Shown one piece after another: positions 26,323 to 34,718 of a stretch of 64,000 bases of DNA. A program made the translations under genes and the position numbers. This DNA is from Oscillatoriaceae cyanobacterium Prado104 (GTDB lineage Bacteria > Cyanobacteriota > Cyanobacteriia > Cyanobacteriales > Microcoleaceae), in the NCBI GenBank assembly GCA_025454405.1, contig JALOON010000084.1:29658-93657 (forward strand), given 5' to 3'. Positions within the stretch are counted from its first letter, which is position 1. Each line of letters starts with the position of its first letter. Below the pieces are notes generated by a model, which saw only the letters and a list, made by a program, of their open reading frames with translations, was not told the DNA's origin and made no database searches.

Positions 26323-27015
26323 ATGGATACCTTACTCAACTTGAAATCAGCACTTCAATCCTATTCCGATCGCACTCCGGTTGACGAAAACTTGCGCGAA
26401 CTAATTATCCAAGTTTGTTCGCACCCCCGCGGTAGTTGGTCGCGCAGCAAATCGATGAATCGCTTGTTGATGGCAGTACAGCGCTTGCCAAAATTATCAA
26501 GAAGTTCTCATCCCGATTATTGGGATGCCTTTAGTATAACTTGGGAATGGCTGGACAAAAACCTGCACAATTTCTCTCCCAAGAGTTCTCCCCTGCGAGA
26601 TAGTTTCGTAACCTGGATTAATAGCTTTCTCCGGTATCGCATCAAAGATTTATATACTAAAAGGAATTCGCATTTAACTTACCTGGGAGATACAGAATAC
26701 GACGAGATTCCCGGTTGTTTTAGCGGTTTTAATTCGGCGATCGAACAACTTGAAGCTGAGGAAAAGAAAAGTTGGGCGCGGGAGATCGAGCAATACATCG
26801 AGCGCGATCCGGAAGCAGAATTGCAGGGCTGCCATCCTCGCAACCGTCCCGACTGTAACAGTCAAATTCTTGCTCAAAAATTGTTCTTGCAACCTGCACC
26901 TGAAAAAATGACTGCGCTCGCCAGACAGTTAAATATTAGCGCGCAGACTATCGATTCTTTTTGGCGCAGGAAAGGACGGCTAAAAGTGGAATCGATCGCC
27001 CGCAAATTGCTGTAA
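26323..27015 (+). CDS. Sigma-70-like transcription factor (CHAT-module associated)
   Basis: ATG at 26323 follows AGGAGA (26311-26316), so this start is preferred over an upstream in-frame GTG or ATG. The 230-residue protein has a region-2-like helical part (WEWLDKNLHNFSPKSSPLRD, SFVTWINSFLRYRIKDLYTK). It ends with a helix-turn-helix (KMTALARQLNISAQTIDSFW), as in the sigma-70 family or similar cyanobacterial factors. It is divergent from the minus-strand operon of adaptor, TPR, DUF1822 and CHAT genes. A role in switching on that operon is plausible but not shown. Confidence 0.8.
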   Translation: MDTLLNLKSALQSYSDRTPVDENLRELIIQVCSHPRGSWSRSKSMNRLLMAVQRLPKLSRSSHPDYWDAFSITWEWLDKNLHNFSPKSSPLRDSFVTWINSFLRYRIKDLYTKRNSHLTYLGDTEYDEIPGCFSGFNSAIEQLEAEEKKSWAREIEQYIERDPEAELQGCHPRNRPDCNSQILAQKLFLQPAPEKMTALARQLNISAQTIDSFWRRKGRLKVESIARKLL

Positions 27016-27019
27016 AAAG

Positions 27020-27100
27020 CTCCAAAACTGAGATTTGAGATTTTAAATTTGAGATTCTAAATTTGAGATTTAGGATTTGAGATTTAGAATTTGAAATTTT
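27020..27100. repeat. GATTT/TTTGAGATTT short tandem repeat
   Basis: Degenerate copies of a unit close to TTTGAGATTTTAAA fill about 80 bases after the sigma gene. Similar TAAAATC/GATTTTA runs occur at 7147-7175, 38265-38290, 40628-40665 and 62695-62730. Confidence 0.65.
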
Positions 27101-27109
27101 AGTGCCTCT

Positions 27110-27202
27110 GTAGGTTGGGTTGAACGCAGAGAAACCCAACACCATAGTATAGTTAATGTTGGGTAAAGCGAAACGGAGGGTTCATTCTGCAACCCAACCT
27201 AC
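27110..27202. repeat. GTAGGTTGGGTT inverted repeat
   Basis: Ends GTAGGTTGGGTTG (27110-27122) and CAACCCAACCTAC (27190-27202) form perfect 13-bp inverted arms around 67 bases, with AACCCAACA and TGTTGGGTAAAG inside. It has the shape of a small dispersed cyanobacterial repeat; none of its neighbours depends on it. Confidence 0.75.
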
Positions 27203-27266
27203 GTATATTGTCAACGATCGAGCTGTATTGCGCTAGCCTAGAAGTATATCCGCAAACGGGGGATTT

Positions 27267-28658
27267 ATGCTCCACTTGACATTTACTCAACGGCGAGGCT
27301 CCGATCGCGGGCGATCGAACGCTAAAATCAGTAAAACCCAAATACTCGCTGCTGTAAATACTTGGCTGTCGATCGGTCTGCTGTTATCTGTGACTGCTTG
27401 CGCCAACAGCCCCAACAGCAAGGCACTAGAAGAATCTTTTGCAGCAGATCCCAGATTGCAAGAAACACCGCTGCCCGTCCCCGTTCCTCCCCCCGCGACG
27501 GCAGTTGATAATAGCACAACTGTCAAACTACCTGCCGATTTCCCGACGGAGATTCCCCTGTATCCTAACGCTCAGTTGCTCGCAGTCGATCGACCTGATG
27601 GCTCATCCGAAAAGAATGTCCGACTGCGCTGGGAGACTAAAGATCCGGTGAATTCAATTCAAAACTTTTACGCCACAGAATTTGCGCGGCGCAACTGGGA
27701 AATCACCAGCACTCCCGCAACAGAAAGCCAAGGTTCTTTAGTTGCCAAGCGCGATAATTTGCGCGTTTCCGTATCGCTTTCTCCTACTCAAAAAGTCGGA
27801 AGTCCTACAGAATTTGGCATCGAATACGGCAATAATAATGAAGAAGTTGCTGCCAGCCCGCAACCCAACAATTCCGCATCTAGCCCATCTCCAAGTCCGC
27901 TACCAAATGCGCCTAATTCAGGTGAAACTTCAGCAACACCATCACCATCGGCGAAAGCGGAAACCGCTGAAGAAAACAGCCAAATTCCCCAACAATTGCA
28001 GGAGTACGCGGCAGATTTAGCTCAGTTGGGAGTGCTGAAAGTGCGATCGAAACCCGGTGCCGATTTGGAAGCAGCCAGTACCTTGCCCGAACCGAACAAA
28101 GCGATTACCCGCCGCGAATATGCCCGCTGGTTAGTAGCTGCTAACAATCAGATTTTTGCCAGCCGCCAAGCCAAACAAATTCGATTGGCAACAGAATCTA
28201 GCGAACCTGCTTTTTCCGACGTAACGAAAACCGATCCTGATTTTCCTGCAATTCAAGGTTTGGCAGAAGCAGGTTTAATTCCGAGTTCGCTTTCGGGACA
28301 AACTAAAGATGTCAAATTTCGCCCGGATGCGCCTTTAACTCGGGAGACAATGATTTTCTGGAAAATACCTTTAGATACCCGTCAAATTTTACCTGCTGCT
28401 AACATTGAAGCTGTCAAAGATAAATGGGGTTTTCAAGATGCGTCGAAGATTGACTCGCAGGCATCGCGGGCAATTTTAGCCGATTTTAATAATGGAGACT
28501 TGGCAAATATTCGCCGAGTTTTTGGTTTTACTACTTTGTTTCAGCCCAAGAAATCTGTCACCCGTGCCGAAGCTGCTGCAAGTTTGTGGTATTTCGGCGT
28601 TCAAGGTGAAGGATTGTCAGCTCGAGATGCCCAAGAAGCTAAGTCTCAAACTAATTAG
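27267..28658 (+). CDS. SLH-domain lipoprotein
   Basis: The 463-residue protein has a lipobox (LLLSVTACANS, Cys near residue 46) after a long N-terminus; a shorter start may exist. A Pro/Ser/Thr-rich middle (about 190-235) follows a beta domain (FPTEIPLYPNAQLLAVDRPD). SLH-type repeats are then visible (AITRREYARWLVAANNQIFA; FSDVTKTDPDFPAIQGLAEA; PDAPLTRETMIFWK). It should be anchored at the envelope and may bind peptidoglycan-linked polymers through SLH. The stop codon falls in the end of an inverted-repeat element (28650-28850), so the C-terminus may have been altered. Confidence 0.9.
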   Translation: MLHLTFTQRRGSDRGRSNAKISKTQILAAVNTWLSIGLLLSVTACANSPNSKALEESFAADPRLQETPLPVPVPPPATAVDNSTTVKLPADFPTEIPLYPNAQLLAVDRPDGSSEKNVRLRWETKDPVNSIQNFYATEFARRNWEITSTPATESQGSLVAKRDNLRVSVSLSPTQKVGSPTEFGIEYGNNNEEVAASPQPNNSASSPSPSPLPNAPNSGETSATPSPSAKAETAEENSQIPQQLQEYAADLAQLGVLKVRSKPGADLEAASTLPEPNKAITRREYARWLVAANNQIFASRQAKQIRLATESSEPAFSDVTKTDPDFPAIQGLAEAGLIPSSLSGQTKDVKFRPDAPLTRETMIFWKIPLDTRQILPAANIEAVKDKWGFQDASKIDSQASRAILADFNNGDLANIRRVFGFTTLFQPKKSVTRAEAAASLWYFGVQGEGLSARDAQEAKSQTN

Positions 28659-28850
28659 GGCTTGCTGAATAAGTCTTTTGGTGAGGGGGGAATAGGGCAT
28701 TGGGCGAAGCGAAGCGGAGGGATTGGGCATTGGGCATAGGGCATAGTTTTTCTCATCTCTATGCGATAGTCCCGCACTAAATCGATCGCAAAAGGCTCAA
28801 AACCCTTGCTCTCGGGGGCTGAGAGTTTTATTCAGCAAACCCTAATTAGT
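28650..28850. mobile_element. 201-bp inverted-repeat element at the SLH gene end
   Basis: Inverted ends of 23 bp (28650-28672 and 28828-28850) match at 22 positions; the core is TTAGGG(C/T)TTGCTGAATAA, and the outer part CTAATTAG is itself palindromic. Inside are several GGGCATT units and GCGAAGCGAAGCGGAGGGA. The stop codon of the SLH gene (28656-28658) lies inside the left end. A GATCCCCC hairpin repeat follows at 28885-28921. Its form suggests a MITE. Confidence 0.75.
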
Positions 28851-28968
28851 AGGGTGTATTTTCTTGGGTGTTTCCTCTGAATTTAGATCCCCCTAAATCC
28901 CCCTTAAAAAGGGGTACTTTGAGATTTTTTTGAAAAAATTGGCAATCTCGTCATTGATAATCGATTCT

Positions 28969-29700
28969 TTAACGAGATGCTAAAATTAAACCGTACCATT
29001 TATCTATTGGCACTTGTTTTCTCACTTTAAATCCCAAACTTTCGACAACTTGTTTTGCCGACTCGTGAGAGTGACCGAGCCATAAATGATATTCTAAAGA
29101 AAGGTGTTGCACGCACTGCCAAATATCCCGATCTTCAAACAGCAACCATTCGGCACCTTCACAATCTACTTTAGCTAAATCGGCGCTGCCACCGAGACGT
29201 TCGATCGCCCTCTGCAGCGATACCATCGGAATGCTGCCGCTTTTGCTAACACTCGATCGAGTTTTTCCCGATACTTCCCCAATGTCGAGCATTACTTTGC
29301 CATCTGTTGCCCCTACAGCTTGCATGAAATAGGTAAAATTTGCTATTTGAGACTGGTTTTTGAGATAAACTTCGAGGTGAGGATTGGGTTCGTAAGCATG
29401 AATCATTGCTGCGGGAAATCTATTGCGGGCAGCGATCGGAAATAAACCGACATTTGCCCCAACATCAATAATCTTCATCAAAGACGGCGGTAATTGTTCC
29501 ACTCCGTAACAGTCATCAAGCAGCACTTCGATAAATTCACCATCCATGCCTCTTTCTACAGGCAAATTTAACGCTCGGCGTTGGTCTCGAACGATCGCAC
29601 TTGCGGGCAAATTAAAATTAGCCACTCGATCGAACTTAATTCCCAATCTCCGAGCCCGAATTTTTCGTTGCAACAGTCGGACAACCTTAGCAAACAGCAT
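28969..29700 (-). CDS. FkbM family methyltransferase
   Basis: The 243-residue protein has the SAM-binding motif IIDVGANVGLFPI (near residue 76), the acidic YEPNPH motif and the KVDCEGAEW segment typical of FkbM methyltransferases. These enzymes O-methylate sugars or small molecules in glycans and secondary metabolites. The N-terminus is basic, without a signal peptide. No other glycan gene adjoins it, so its substrate cannot be named. Confidence 0.92.
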   Translation of the reverse strand: MLFAKVVRLLQRKIRARRLGIKFDRVANFNLPASAIVRDQRRALNLPVERGMDGEFIEVLLDDCYGVEQLPPSLMKIIDVGANVGLFPIAARNRFPAAMIHAYEPNPHLEVYLKNQSQIANFTYFMQAVGATDGKVMLDIGEVSGKTRSSVSKSGSIPMVSLQRAIERLGGSADLAKVDCEGAEWLLFEDRDIWQCVQHLSLEYHLWLGHSHESAKQVVESLGFKVRKQVPIDKWYGLILASR

Positions 29701-29871
29701 AATAAAAAATTACCAAAAATTAAGGATATCGCAGTCTGAAAAACGGCACTATCAACTATCAACTATCTCTCTGCGACCTCTGCGCTCTGGAGCGGTAAAA
29801 AGATCTAGCTCGCAAATGAAATAAAATTATTATTTGTATCTTAACCGACACTCACCAAGGCAAAATAACAA

Positions 29872-30924
29872 ATGTTAGAGTTCGATCGACTGTTCAAAAA
29901 TATCGAAGAATTAGTAATGCTGCATTCTCCCAGCGGTGCCGAGTCAGAAATCAACCAGCGGTTGATAGAAAAATTCGCAGCCCTAGGAGTAAATGCTTGG
30001 TTGGATAGCGCCGACAACGCCATCGCCATGATTCCGGGGCGCAATCGAGAAAAGTCGATCGCCATTACCGCCCACAAAGACGAAATAGGAGCCCTAGTCA
30101 AAACCGTCGGTTCCCAGGGGCGGGTGGAAGTTCGCAAATTGGGTGGCGCGTTTCCTTGGGTGTATGGCGAAGGCGCAGTTGATTTGCTGGGAGACAAGCA
30201 AACAATTAGCGGCATTCTCTGTTTCGGTTCCCGCCACGTTTCCCACGAATCCCCTCAAAAAACCCACCAGGAAAGAACCCCGCTGAATTGGGAAAATGCC
30301 TGGATTGAAACTAAGTGTAGCACTGCGGAATTAGCCGAGGCGGGAATTCGACCGGGCACGCGGATGGTGGTGGGAAAGCACCGCAAACGACCGCTACGCT
30401 TGAAAGATTGTTGGATAGCAAGCTACACCCTCGACAATAAGGCTTCTGTAGCGATTTTGCTGGATCTGGCGCAGCGTTTGCAAGAGCCTGCGATGAACAT
30501 TTATTTGGTAGCATCAGCGAAGGAGGAAGTCGGGGCGATCGGGGCTTTGTATTTCACGCAGCGGCAGCAGTTGGAGGCGCTGATTGCTTTGGAAATTTGC
30601 CCCCTAGCGCCAGAATACCCGATCGAGGATGGCGAAAACCCGGTGTTGCTATCTCAGGACGGCTACGGAGTTTACGATGAAGGGTTGAACGGGGAATTGC
30701 GCGCCGCAGCCGATCGCGCGGGCGTCGAGGTACAATTGGCAGCAATTAGCGGTTTTGGCAGCGACGCTTCGATCGCCATGAAATTCGGTCATGTTGCCCG
30801 CGCCGCTTGTTTGGGCTTCCCCACCCAGAACACTCACGGGTTTGAAATCGCGCATTTAGGGGCGATCGCCAACTGTACGCGCATCTTGGAAGCTTACTGC
30901 AACGGGCTTTCGGACGAATCGTAG
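29872..30924 (+). CDS. M42 family glutamyl/aminopeptidase-like metallopeptidase
   Basis: The 350-residue protein carries the M42 landmarks: AHKDEIGALV (metal-binding His and Asp), LDNKASV, SAKEEVGAIGA (catalytic Glu pair) and NTHGFEIAH. M42 enzymes are dinuclear zinc or cobalt exopeptidases that assemble into large cytoplasmic tetrahedra. They trim N-terminal residues of peptides. No signal peptide is present. It is divergent from the FkbM gene with a 171-base gap. Confidence 0.93.
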   Translation: MLEFDRLFKNIEELVMLHSPSGAESEINQRLIEKFAALGVNAWLDSADNAIAMIPGRNREKSIAITAHKDEIGALVKTVGSQGRVEVRKLGGAFPWVYGEGAVDLLGDKQTISGILCFGSRHVSHESPQKTHQERTPLNWENAWIETKCSTAELAEAGIRPGTRMVVGKHRKRPLRLKDCWIASYTLDNKASVAILLDLAQRLQEPAMNIYLVASAKEEVGAIGALYFTQRQQLEALIALEICPLAPEYPIEDGENPVLLSQDGYGVYDEGLNGELRAAADRAGVEVQLAAISGFGSDASIAMKFGHVARAACLGFPTQNTHGFEIAHLGAIANCTRILEAYCNGLSDES

Positions 30925-31060
30925 GCTGTTTGCGACACACCTTGAAAATTTCTAATCCCCAATCCCCAATCGAAAATCGTTCGATCGCTAATTTCTCTCC
31001 CTCCTCCACTCCCCTCCCCTGCCCTCTCAAATGAATAGAAAAAATTTTTTCGCAAAGTAG

Positions 31061-31089
31061 TTGACAGACATGGAGAGATTGGTTATAGT
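31061..31089 (+). promoter_or_regulatory. Sigma-70 promoter of tRNA-Glu
   Basis: A perfect -35 hexamer TTGACA (31061-31066), a 17-base spacer and TATAGT (31084-31089) sit 22 bases before the tRNA. This is a strong consensus promoter for the stable RNA gene. Confidence 0.88.
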
Positions 31090-31111
31090 AATAAAGGTGC
31101 GAAACACAAGC

Positions 31112-31184
31112 GCCCCCATCGTCTAGAGGCCTAGGACACATCCCTTTCACGGATGCGACGGGGATTCGAATTCCCCTGGGGGTA
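31112..31184 (+). tRNA. trnE: tRNA-Glu (UUC)
   Basis: A 73-nt cloverleaf can be drawn. The acceptor stem GCCCCCA pairs with TGGGGGT. The T arm is GGGGATTCGAATTCCCC. The anticodon loop CTTTCAC reads TTC (31146-31148) and the discriminator is A. CCA is not encoded. In cyanobacteria charged tRNA-Glu is also the substrate for tetrapyrrole (chlorophyll, haem, B12) synthesis. A 15-bp tandem array begins at its last base. Confidence 0.96.
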
Positions 31185-31243
31185 TCAACAAGTTAAATAT
31201 CAACAAGTTAAATATCAACAAGTTAAATATCAACAAGTTAAAT
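31184..31243 (+). repeat. Four perfect tandem copies of a 15-bp unit
   Basis: ATCAACAAGTTAAAT is repeated four times without change (starts 31184, 31199, 31214, 31229). The first base is the tRNA discriminator. No spacers or CRISPR features are present. The remainder of 31244-31512 holds nothing recognisable. Confidence 0.95.
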
Positions 31244-31512
31244 CCGAGCGTGCGGGTGCGTCGCGATCGAAAATTTTCAAATTTGTGTAGCAAATCTTAA
31301 CTGCGAGTCACCAGAGGATACTTTCACGTGAGTTTCCATTGGATATTTCAAATATTGTCGCAAAGTGTACCCGCGACAAACCATCCGATATTTTAACCCT
31401 ACGATATTTTAAAGGAGCGAGTGAAACGGGGAAATTGTTAATGGAGCAATTGAAAAAAATTCTCCCACTCTCCCTCTATTCCCTCTCCCCCTGTTCCACT
31501 CTCTCCCACCCA

Positions 31513-32757
31513 TCACCAAGGAGTAACTTGAGCCCTGCCTCCTGGTGTAAAAACTACTCGGAAATCAGCCAGCGGTTCCGCAGGTGGTCTGGTGCCGACA
31601 GGTTTGTAAAGCAACTCAGATAAAAGTTCATCGCTAGTTCGATCGACCGTTCCGGAATTCTCCGATTTGTAACCGACAACCGCCCCATCTTTAGCCACAC
31701 TCACTCGATAAACCGATTCATTCTCAACACCAGGCTTACCTTGCAAAACCCCATCAATTTGCTCCGAAAGTTTTCCCCTTAGCACATCAATTTCCGTCGG
31801 ATCGGTAATCGGCCCTGCTGCCTCTGGAGTACCCCCAACACCTGATTCCAAAGCTTCAGATAGCGGAGTCGGGCTGGACTTTGGCGAACTCGGCAGCAAA
31901 CCGTCCGATTCCGGAGCGGGACTCGGCGAACTCGGCAGCAACTCGCCATCCGCCGGCGTCGGGTTGGGGCTCGGCGAACCAGCACTCTCTGGCGTCGGGT
32001 TGGGACTCGGCGAACCAACACCCCCTGGCGTCGGATTGGGGCTCGGCGAACCAACACCCTCTGGCGTCGGATTGGGACTCGGCGAACCAGAACCCCCTGG
32101 CGTCGTCGTACCGAGATTTTGACCCGCAGCATTGGGTCTGGGAACGGGATCTCGCGGTCGCTGCACTTCCGGCACCGGCACCAAGAAAAACGCCATCGCT
32201 GCCACAGCCAAAGCCGAAACGCCCACCGCAGCAGGCAAAACTCGCTTCGCTACGGGTTCTGTTGGTTTGACGTGGCGCTTGGAAACGGGGGTCAATTGCA
32301 GGGACAATTCCGGCAGGGTTTGCGTGTCGGCAAAAAATTGGTCGATCGCCTCTACCAGATCGAATAGCTGTACGGTGGTTAAATTGAGTTCTACCGACAA
32401 GGGTGTTTTTTCGGCGATTTGGGTGCCGTTGACTGGTTCGGCAGGTAGAACGGTCAATCGGTGCGAATTCTCGTTAACTTTGTGCAACTGTACCAATGCC
32501 GGAATGGTAGCTTGTCTGTCAGCAGCGCGCACTCCGCTGATAAATTCTTGAGCGTAGGTGCTGACTGCTTTTACCAAGCTTTCAAAAAAGTCCCGTCCCC
32601 CTGTTAGGGGTTCTGCCATACCGCTCAAATAGCATTCAGCGCTCATCAGTATCGAAAGCACCGGCCGGATTTCTAACTGGCTGGCTGCCGATCCGTCGCT
32701 CAATCCTTCTAAAACTAAGGTGCAGTTTGGCAGACTGTACTGACGCCTAATAGTCAT
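31513..32757 (-). CDS. DUF4335 family protein
   Basis: The 414-residue protein has a conserved N-terminal domain (MTIRRQYSLPNCTLVLEGLS; LSILMSAECYLSG), a transmembrane helix (VLPAAVGVSALAVAAMAFFL, about residues 188-207) and a Pro-rich linker. The linker contains four 12-residue repeats (GSPSPNPTPEGV type). A C-terminal domain (VYRVSVAKDGAVVGYKSENS ... DFRVVFTPGGRAQVTPW) closes it. DUF4335 genes are conserved in cyanobacteria and usually paired with DUF3038, as here with two bases between the genes. The function is not established. The topology puts the repeats and C-terminal domain across the membrane from the N-terminal domain. Confidence 0.9.
   Translation of the reverse strand: MTIRRQYSLPNCTLVLEGLSDGSAASQLEIRPVLSILMSAECYLSGMAEPLTGGRDFFESLVKAVSTYAQEFISGVRAADRQATIPALVQLHKVNENSHRLTVLPAEPVNGTQIAEKTPLSVELNLTTVQLFDLVEAIDQFFADTQTLPELSLQLTPVSKRHVKPTEPVAKRVLPAAVGVSALAVAAMAFFLVPVPEVQRPRDPVPRPNAAGQNLGTTTPGGSGSPSPNPTPEGVGSPSPNPTPGGVGSPSPNPTPESAGSPSPNPTPADGELLPSSPSPAPESDGLLPSSPKSSPTPLSEALESGVGGTPEAAGPITDPTEIDVLRGKLSEQIDGVLQGKPGVENESVYRVSVAKDGAVVGYKSENSGTVDRTSDELLSELLYKPVGTRPPAEPLADFRVVFTPGGRAQVTPW
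31964..32108 (-). repeat. 36-bp coding tandem repeat in the DUF4335 gene
   Basis: Four copies of a 36-bp unit encode SPSPNPTP plus four variable residues. Copy number is likely to vary between strains. Confidence 0.85.
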
Positions 32758-32759
32758 TT

Positions 32760-33386
32760 TTATTCCACTTCTCCATCAAACAGACTCACCCAAAACCGCT
32801 GCATTCCGGCTGTACCAGTACAAAATAACAGTTTTCCCAACAAGGAAACAGCTAGTTCGTCAAGCTTCTCATCGGAATCGTAAGCGGCCACTAGCGATCG
32901 CCTCGGATTCATGCGCGATCGAAAGTGAGCTCGAAACCTTTCTAAATACTCCGCCAGCGGCAAGTGCTGCTTGAGGGGGATATTTTTCGATCGCAACTGC
33001 TGGGAGTCTAGCAGCAACTGGCGAATTGTGGCGGTTAACTTGCGCGCCAAATTGCAGGCGATGACTACTAGCGCTTTTGCCTCTAGAATACTCAGCGTTC
33101 GGCGCTGGCTGTAGCGCCTCAACGGGTTAGTATTGCGCAGCAGCCACAGGGAAACCCGATTTTTAATAATCGAATCCAATTCCAGTTCCCTTGACACTGC
33201 CAGCATTTCTTCTGCACCTCCGAGATACAAGGCTTCGATCGCTAGCAACATCAGGTCAATTTGCAATCTGGCCCGGCGGGGACACCCGCCACCGGCGGGC
33301 GACAAGTCCGGCAAACTGTCTAAAATTAAGGGGTTTGACTCGGTAAGCGAAGTTTCTAACGGCATTACGATCGGGGCAACATCCAT
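32760..33386 (-). CDS. DUF3038 family protein
   Basis: The 208-residue protein matches DUF3038 through RLQIDLMLLAIEALYLGGAE, SLWLLRNTNPLRRYSQRRTL and EALVVIACNL-type segments. It is mostly helical and soluble. It ends two bases before the DUF4335 start, so translation is probably coupled. The pair is a conserved cyanobacterial unit of unknown role. The upstream gap (33387-33814) has no other gene. Confidence 0.9.
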   Translation of the reverse strand: MDVAPIVMPLETSLTESNPLILDSLPDLSPAGGGCPRRARLQIDLMLLAIEALYLGGAEEMLAVSRELELDSIIKNRVSLWLLRNTNPLRRYSQRRTLSILEAKALVVIACNLARKLTATIRQLLLDSQQLRSKNIPLKQHLPLAEYLERFRAHFRSRMNPRRSLVAAYDSDEKLDELAVSLLGKLLFCTGTAGMQRFWVSLFDGEVE

Positions 33387-33814
33387 TCCAACACACTATA
33401 CGGGTACGCGGGGTCTCAAACAAGGTAATTTTGGCATCCTAGACCCCTCTGGGATACTTTAATTTCGATCGTTCGATTCGATTTCTGATTTTAATTTAGC
33501 AGCTAGCGGCTCTTGCGGGCGAGCGTTCTGGAGAGGGGCACAGCGAGATACAACTGCTTTCAACCGCGTCATATCAAATCCTGTCCATTCCCTCTAATAT
33601 TGTATGACAGCCATCGTAACTACCAGAACACAGGCTGTTCGGTGAGATATCTCCTACTAATAAAATGCTGTTGCGGGAGCAGACTAGAGGCTAGAATTAT
33701 ATCGCTCGTGGCGTACAATTAAAATTTAACGAGACGCGCTCTAGGCGAAGGATTGCGAACGTTAACCATCCACCACCAAAACTTCGTATATGGTGGGTTT
33801 CCTGGAGGTTTTAG
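33387..33814. other. Divergent intergenic region
   Basis: These 428 bases separate the minus-strand DUF3038 gene from the plus-strand FraC-like gene. I see no gene; GGAGG at about 33803 serves the next start. Confidence 0.5.
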
Positions 33815-34042
33815 ATGAATGTTTTTCCATTTCCTACTGTTTTGGTACAAACTTTAATTTTGTTTGTGGCGATCGCGATCGAAGCGCGGTTCCTGCAAAA
33901 ATTACTTAAACTCGCTCCCAGAAACAGCGTTGAATATGCAGCCATCCTCAATCTATCTTCCGCTTGCGTGGGTTGGTTAGTGTTCTTATGTCTTGAATTC
34001 GCAACAACCTTGGACCAATCAATAATCCTGTCTAAAAAATAA
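33815..34042 (+). CDS. Short FraC-like filament-integrity membrane protein
   Basis: The 75-residue protein starts 12 bases after GGAGG. It resembles the N-terminal part of FraC, the septal-junction protein of filamentous cyanobacteria. Shared features are a hydrophobic helix with the AIAIEA motif (VQTLILFVAIAIEARFLQKL) and a second helix NSVEYAAILNLSSACVGWLV. Full FraC is about 170-180 residues, so this one is truncated after the second helix. It could be a shortened paralog or a remnant. The match is from memory of the family. Confidence 0.5.
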   Translation: MNVFPFPTVLVQTLILFVAIAIEARFLQKLLKLAPRNSVEYAAILNLSSACVGWLVFLCLEFATTLDQSIILSKK

Positions 34043-34075
34043 TTTATCCCGAAATCTGCCCGCTACAAAATGCTT

Positions 34076-34582
34076 TTAATGTGTTTTATTCTCTTGTTTA
34101 ACCGCTGTTTCTCTTTTCGCAAAAAAAATTGTAGCTCCCGCGTCATCAGTCAGACTAATCTTTCCGTTGAGGCTATTTCCTTCAACAATTCCCCGCAGTT
34201 TCACAAAGCTTTTACCGCCCGCTGTTTGCTCGCCACTGCAACCCGCTAAATTTTCTACTTTACCTGACAAACTTAATCCTTGATTTTCCCACTTGCCGCT
34301 TAGAGATAGTTTGTCCTCGGCAGTTGTTTTAATATCGGTTTCGCTGCTGCCCGCTCGCAATTTTCCGCTCAGATAAACACCAGATTGCTCGATTGTCAAT
34401 ACCAAAACATCAGATTTCAGGCATTCTGGCAAACTTTTACGATCGAATCGATAATTGCCGGCAATTGCAGGAGGCGCTTTTAAATTTGTTTCGCCACAGA
34501 CAGTTACTACTTTAAACAGCACGCCAACAACGGCGATGGAAACACTGTAAAATGTTAATAATTTGACGTTTAGTTTACTCAT
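34076..34582 (-). CDS. Hypothetical protein with N-terminal membrane anchor
   Basis: The 168-residue protein begins with a hydrophobic helix (LLTFYSVSIAVVGVLFKVV) that may be a signal anchor. The remainder has repeated beta segments (VYLSGKLRAGSSETDIKTTA; LSLSGKWENQGLSLSGKVEN; SLNGKISLTDDAGA). The LSGK-rich pattern looks like a small beta-barrel or lipocalin-like fold. It is downstream of, and on the same strand as, the antiporter gene, 136 bases after its stop. The function is unknown. Confidence 0.7.
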   Translation of the reverse strand: MSKLNVKLLTFYSVSIAVVGVLFKVVTVCGETNLKAPPAIAGNYRFDRKSLPECLKSDVLVLTIEQSGVYLSGKLRAGSSETDIKTTAEDKLSLSGKWENQGLSLSGKVENLAGCSGEQTAGGKSFVKLRGIVEGNSLNGKISLTDDAGATIFFAKRETAVKQENKTH

Positions 34583-34718
34583 AATTAAGGAAGAAGAGGG
34601 AGAGAGGGCGAGAGGGGAGAGTGAGAGTTTTAAGTTTTAAGTTTTGAGTTTTGAATTTTGAACTGTCTTTAACTCAAAACTCAAAATTCAAAATTCAAAA
34701 ATACTTATCAACTATCAA

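Noticed and set aside
31184..31243. Possible CRISPR array
   Set aside because: The units are contiguous 15-bp copies without spacers, too short for CRISPR repeats, and no cas genes are nearby.
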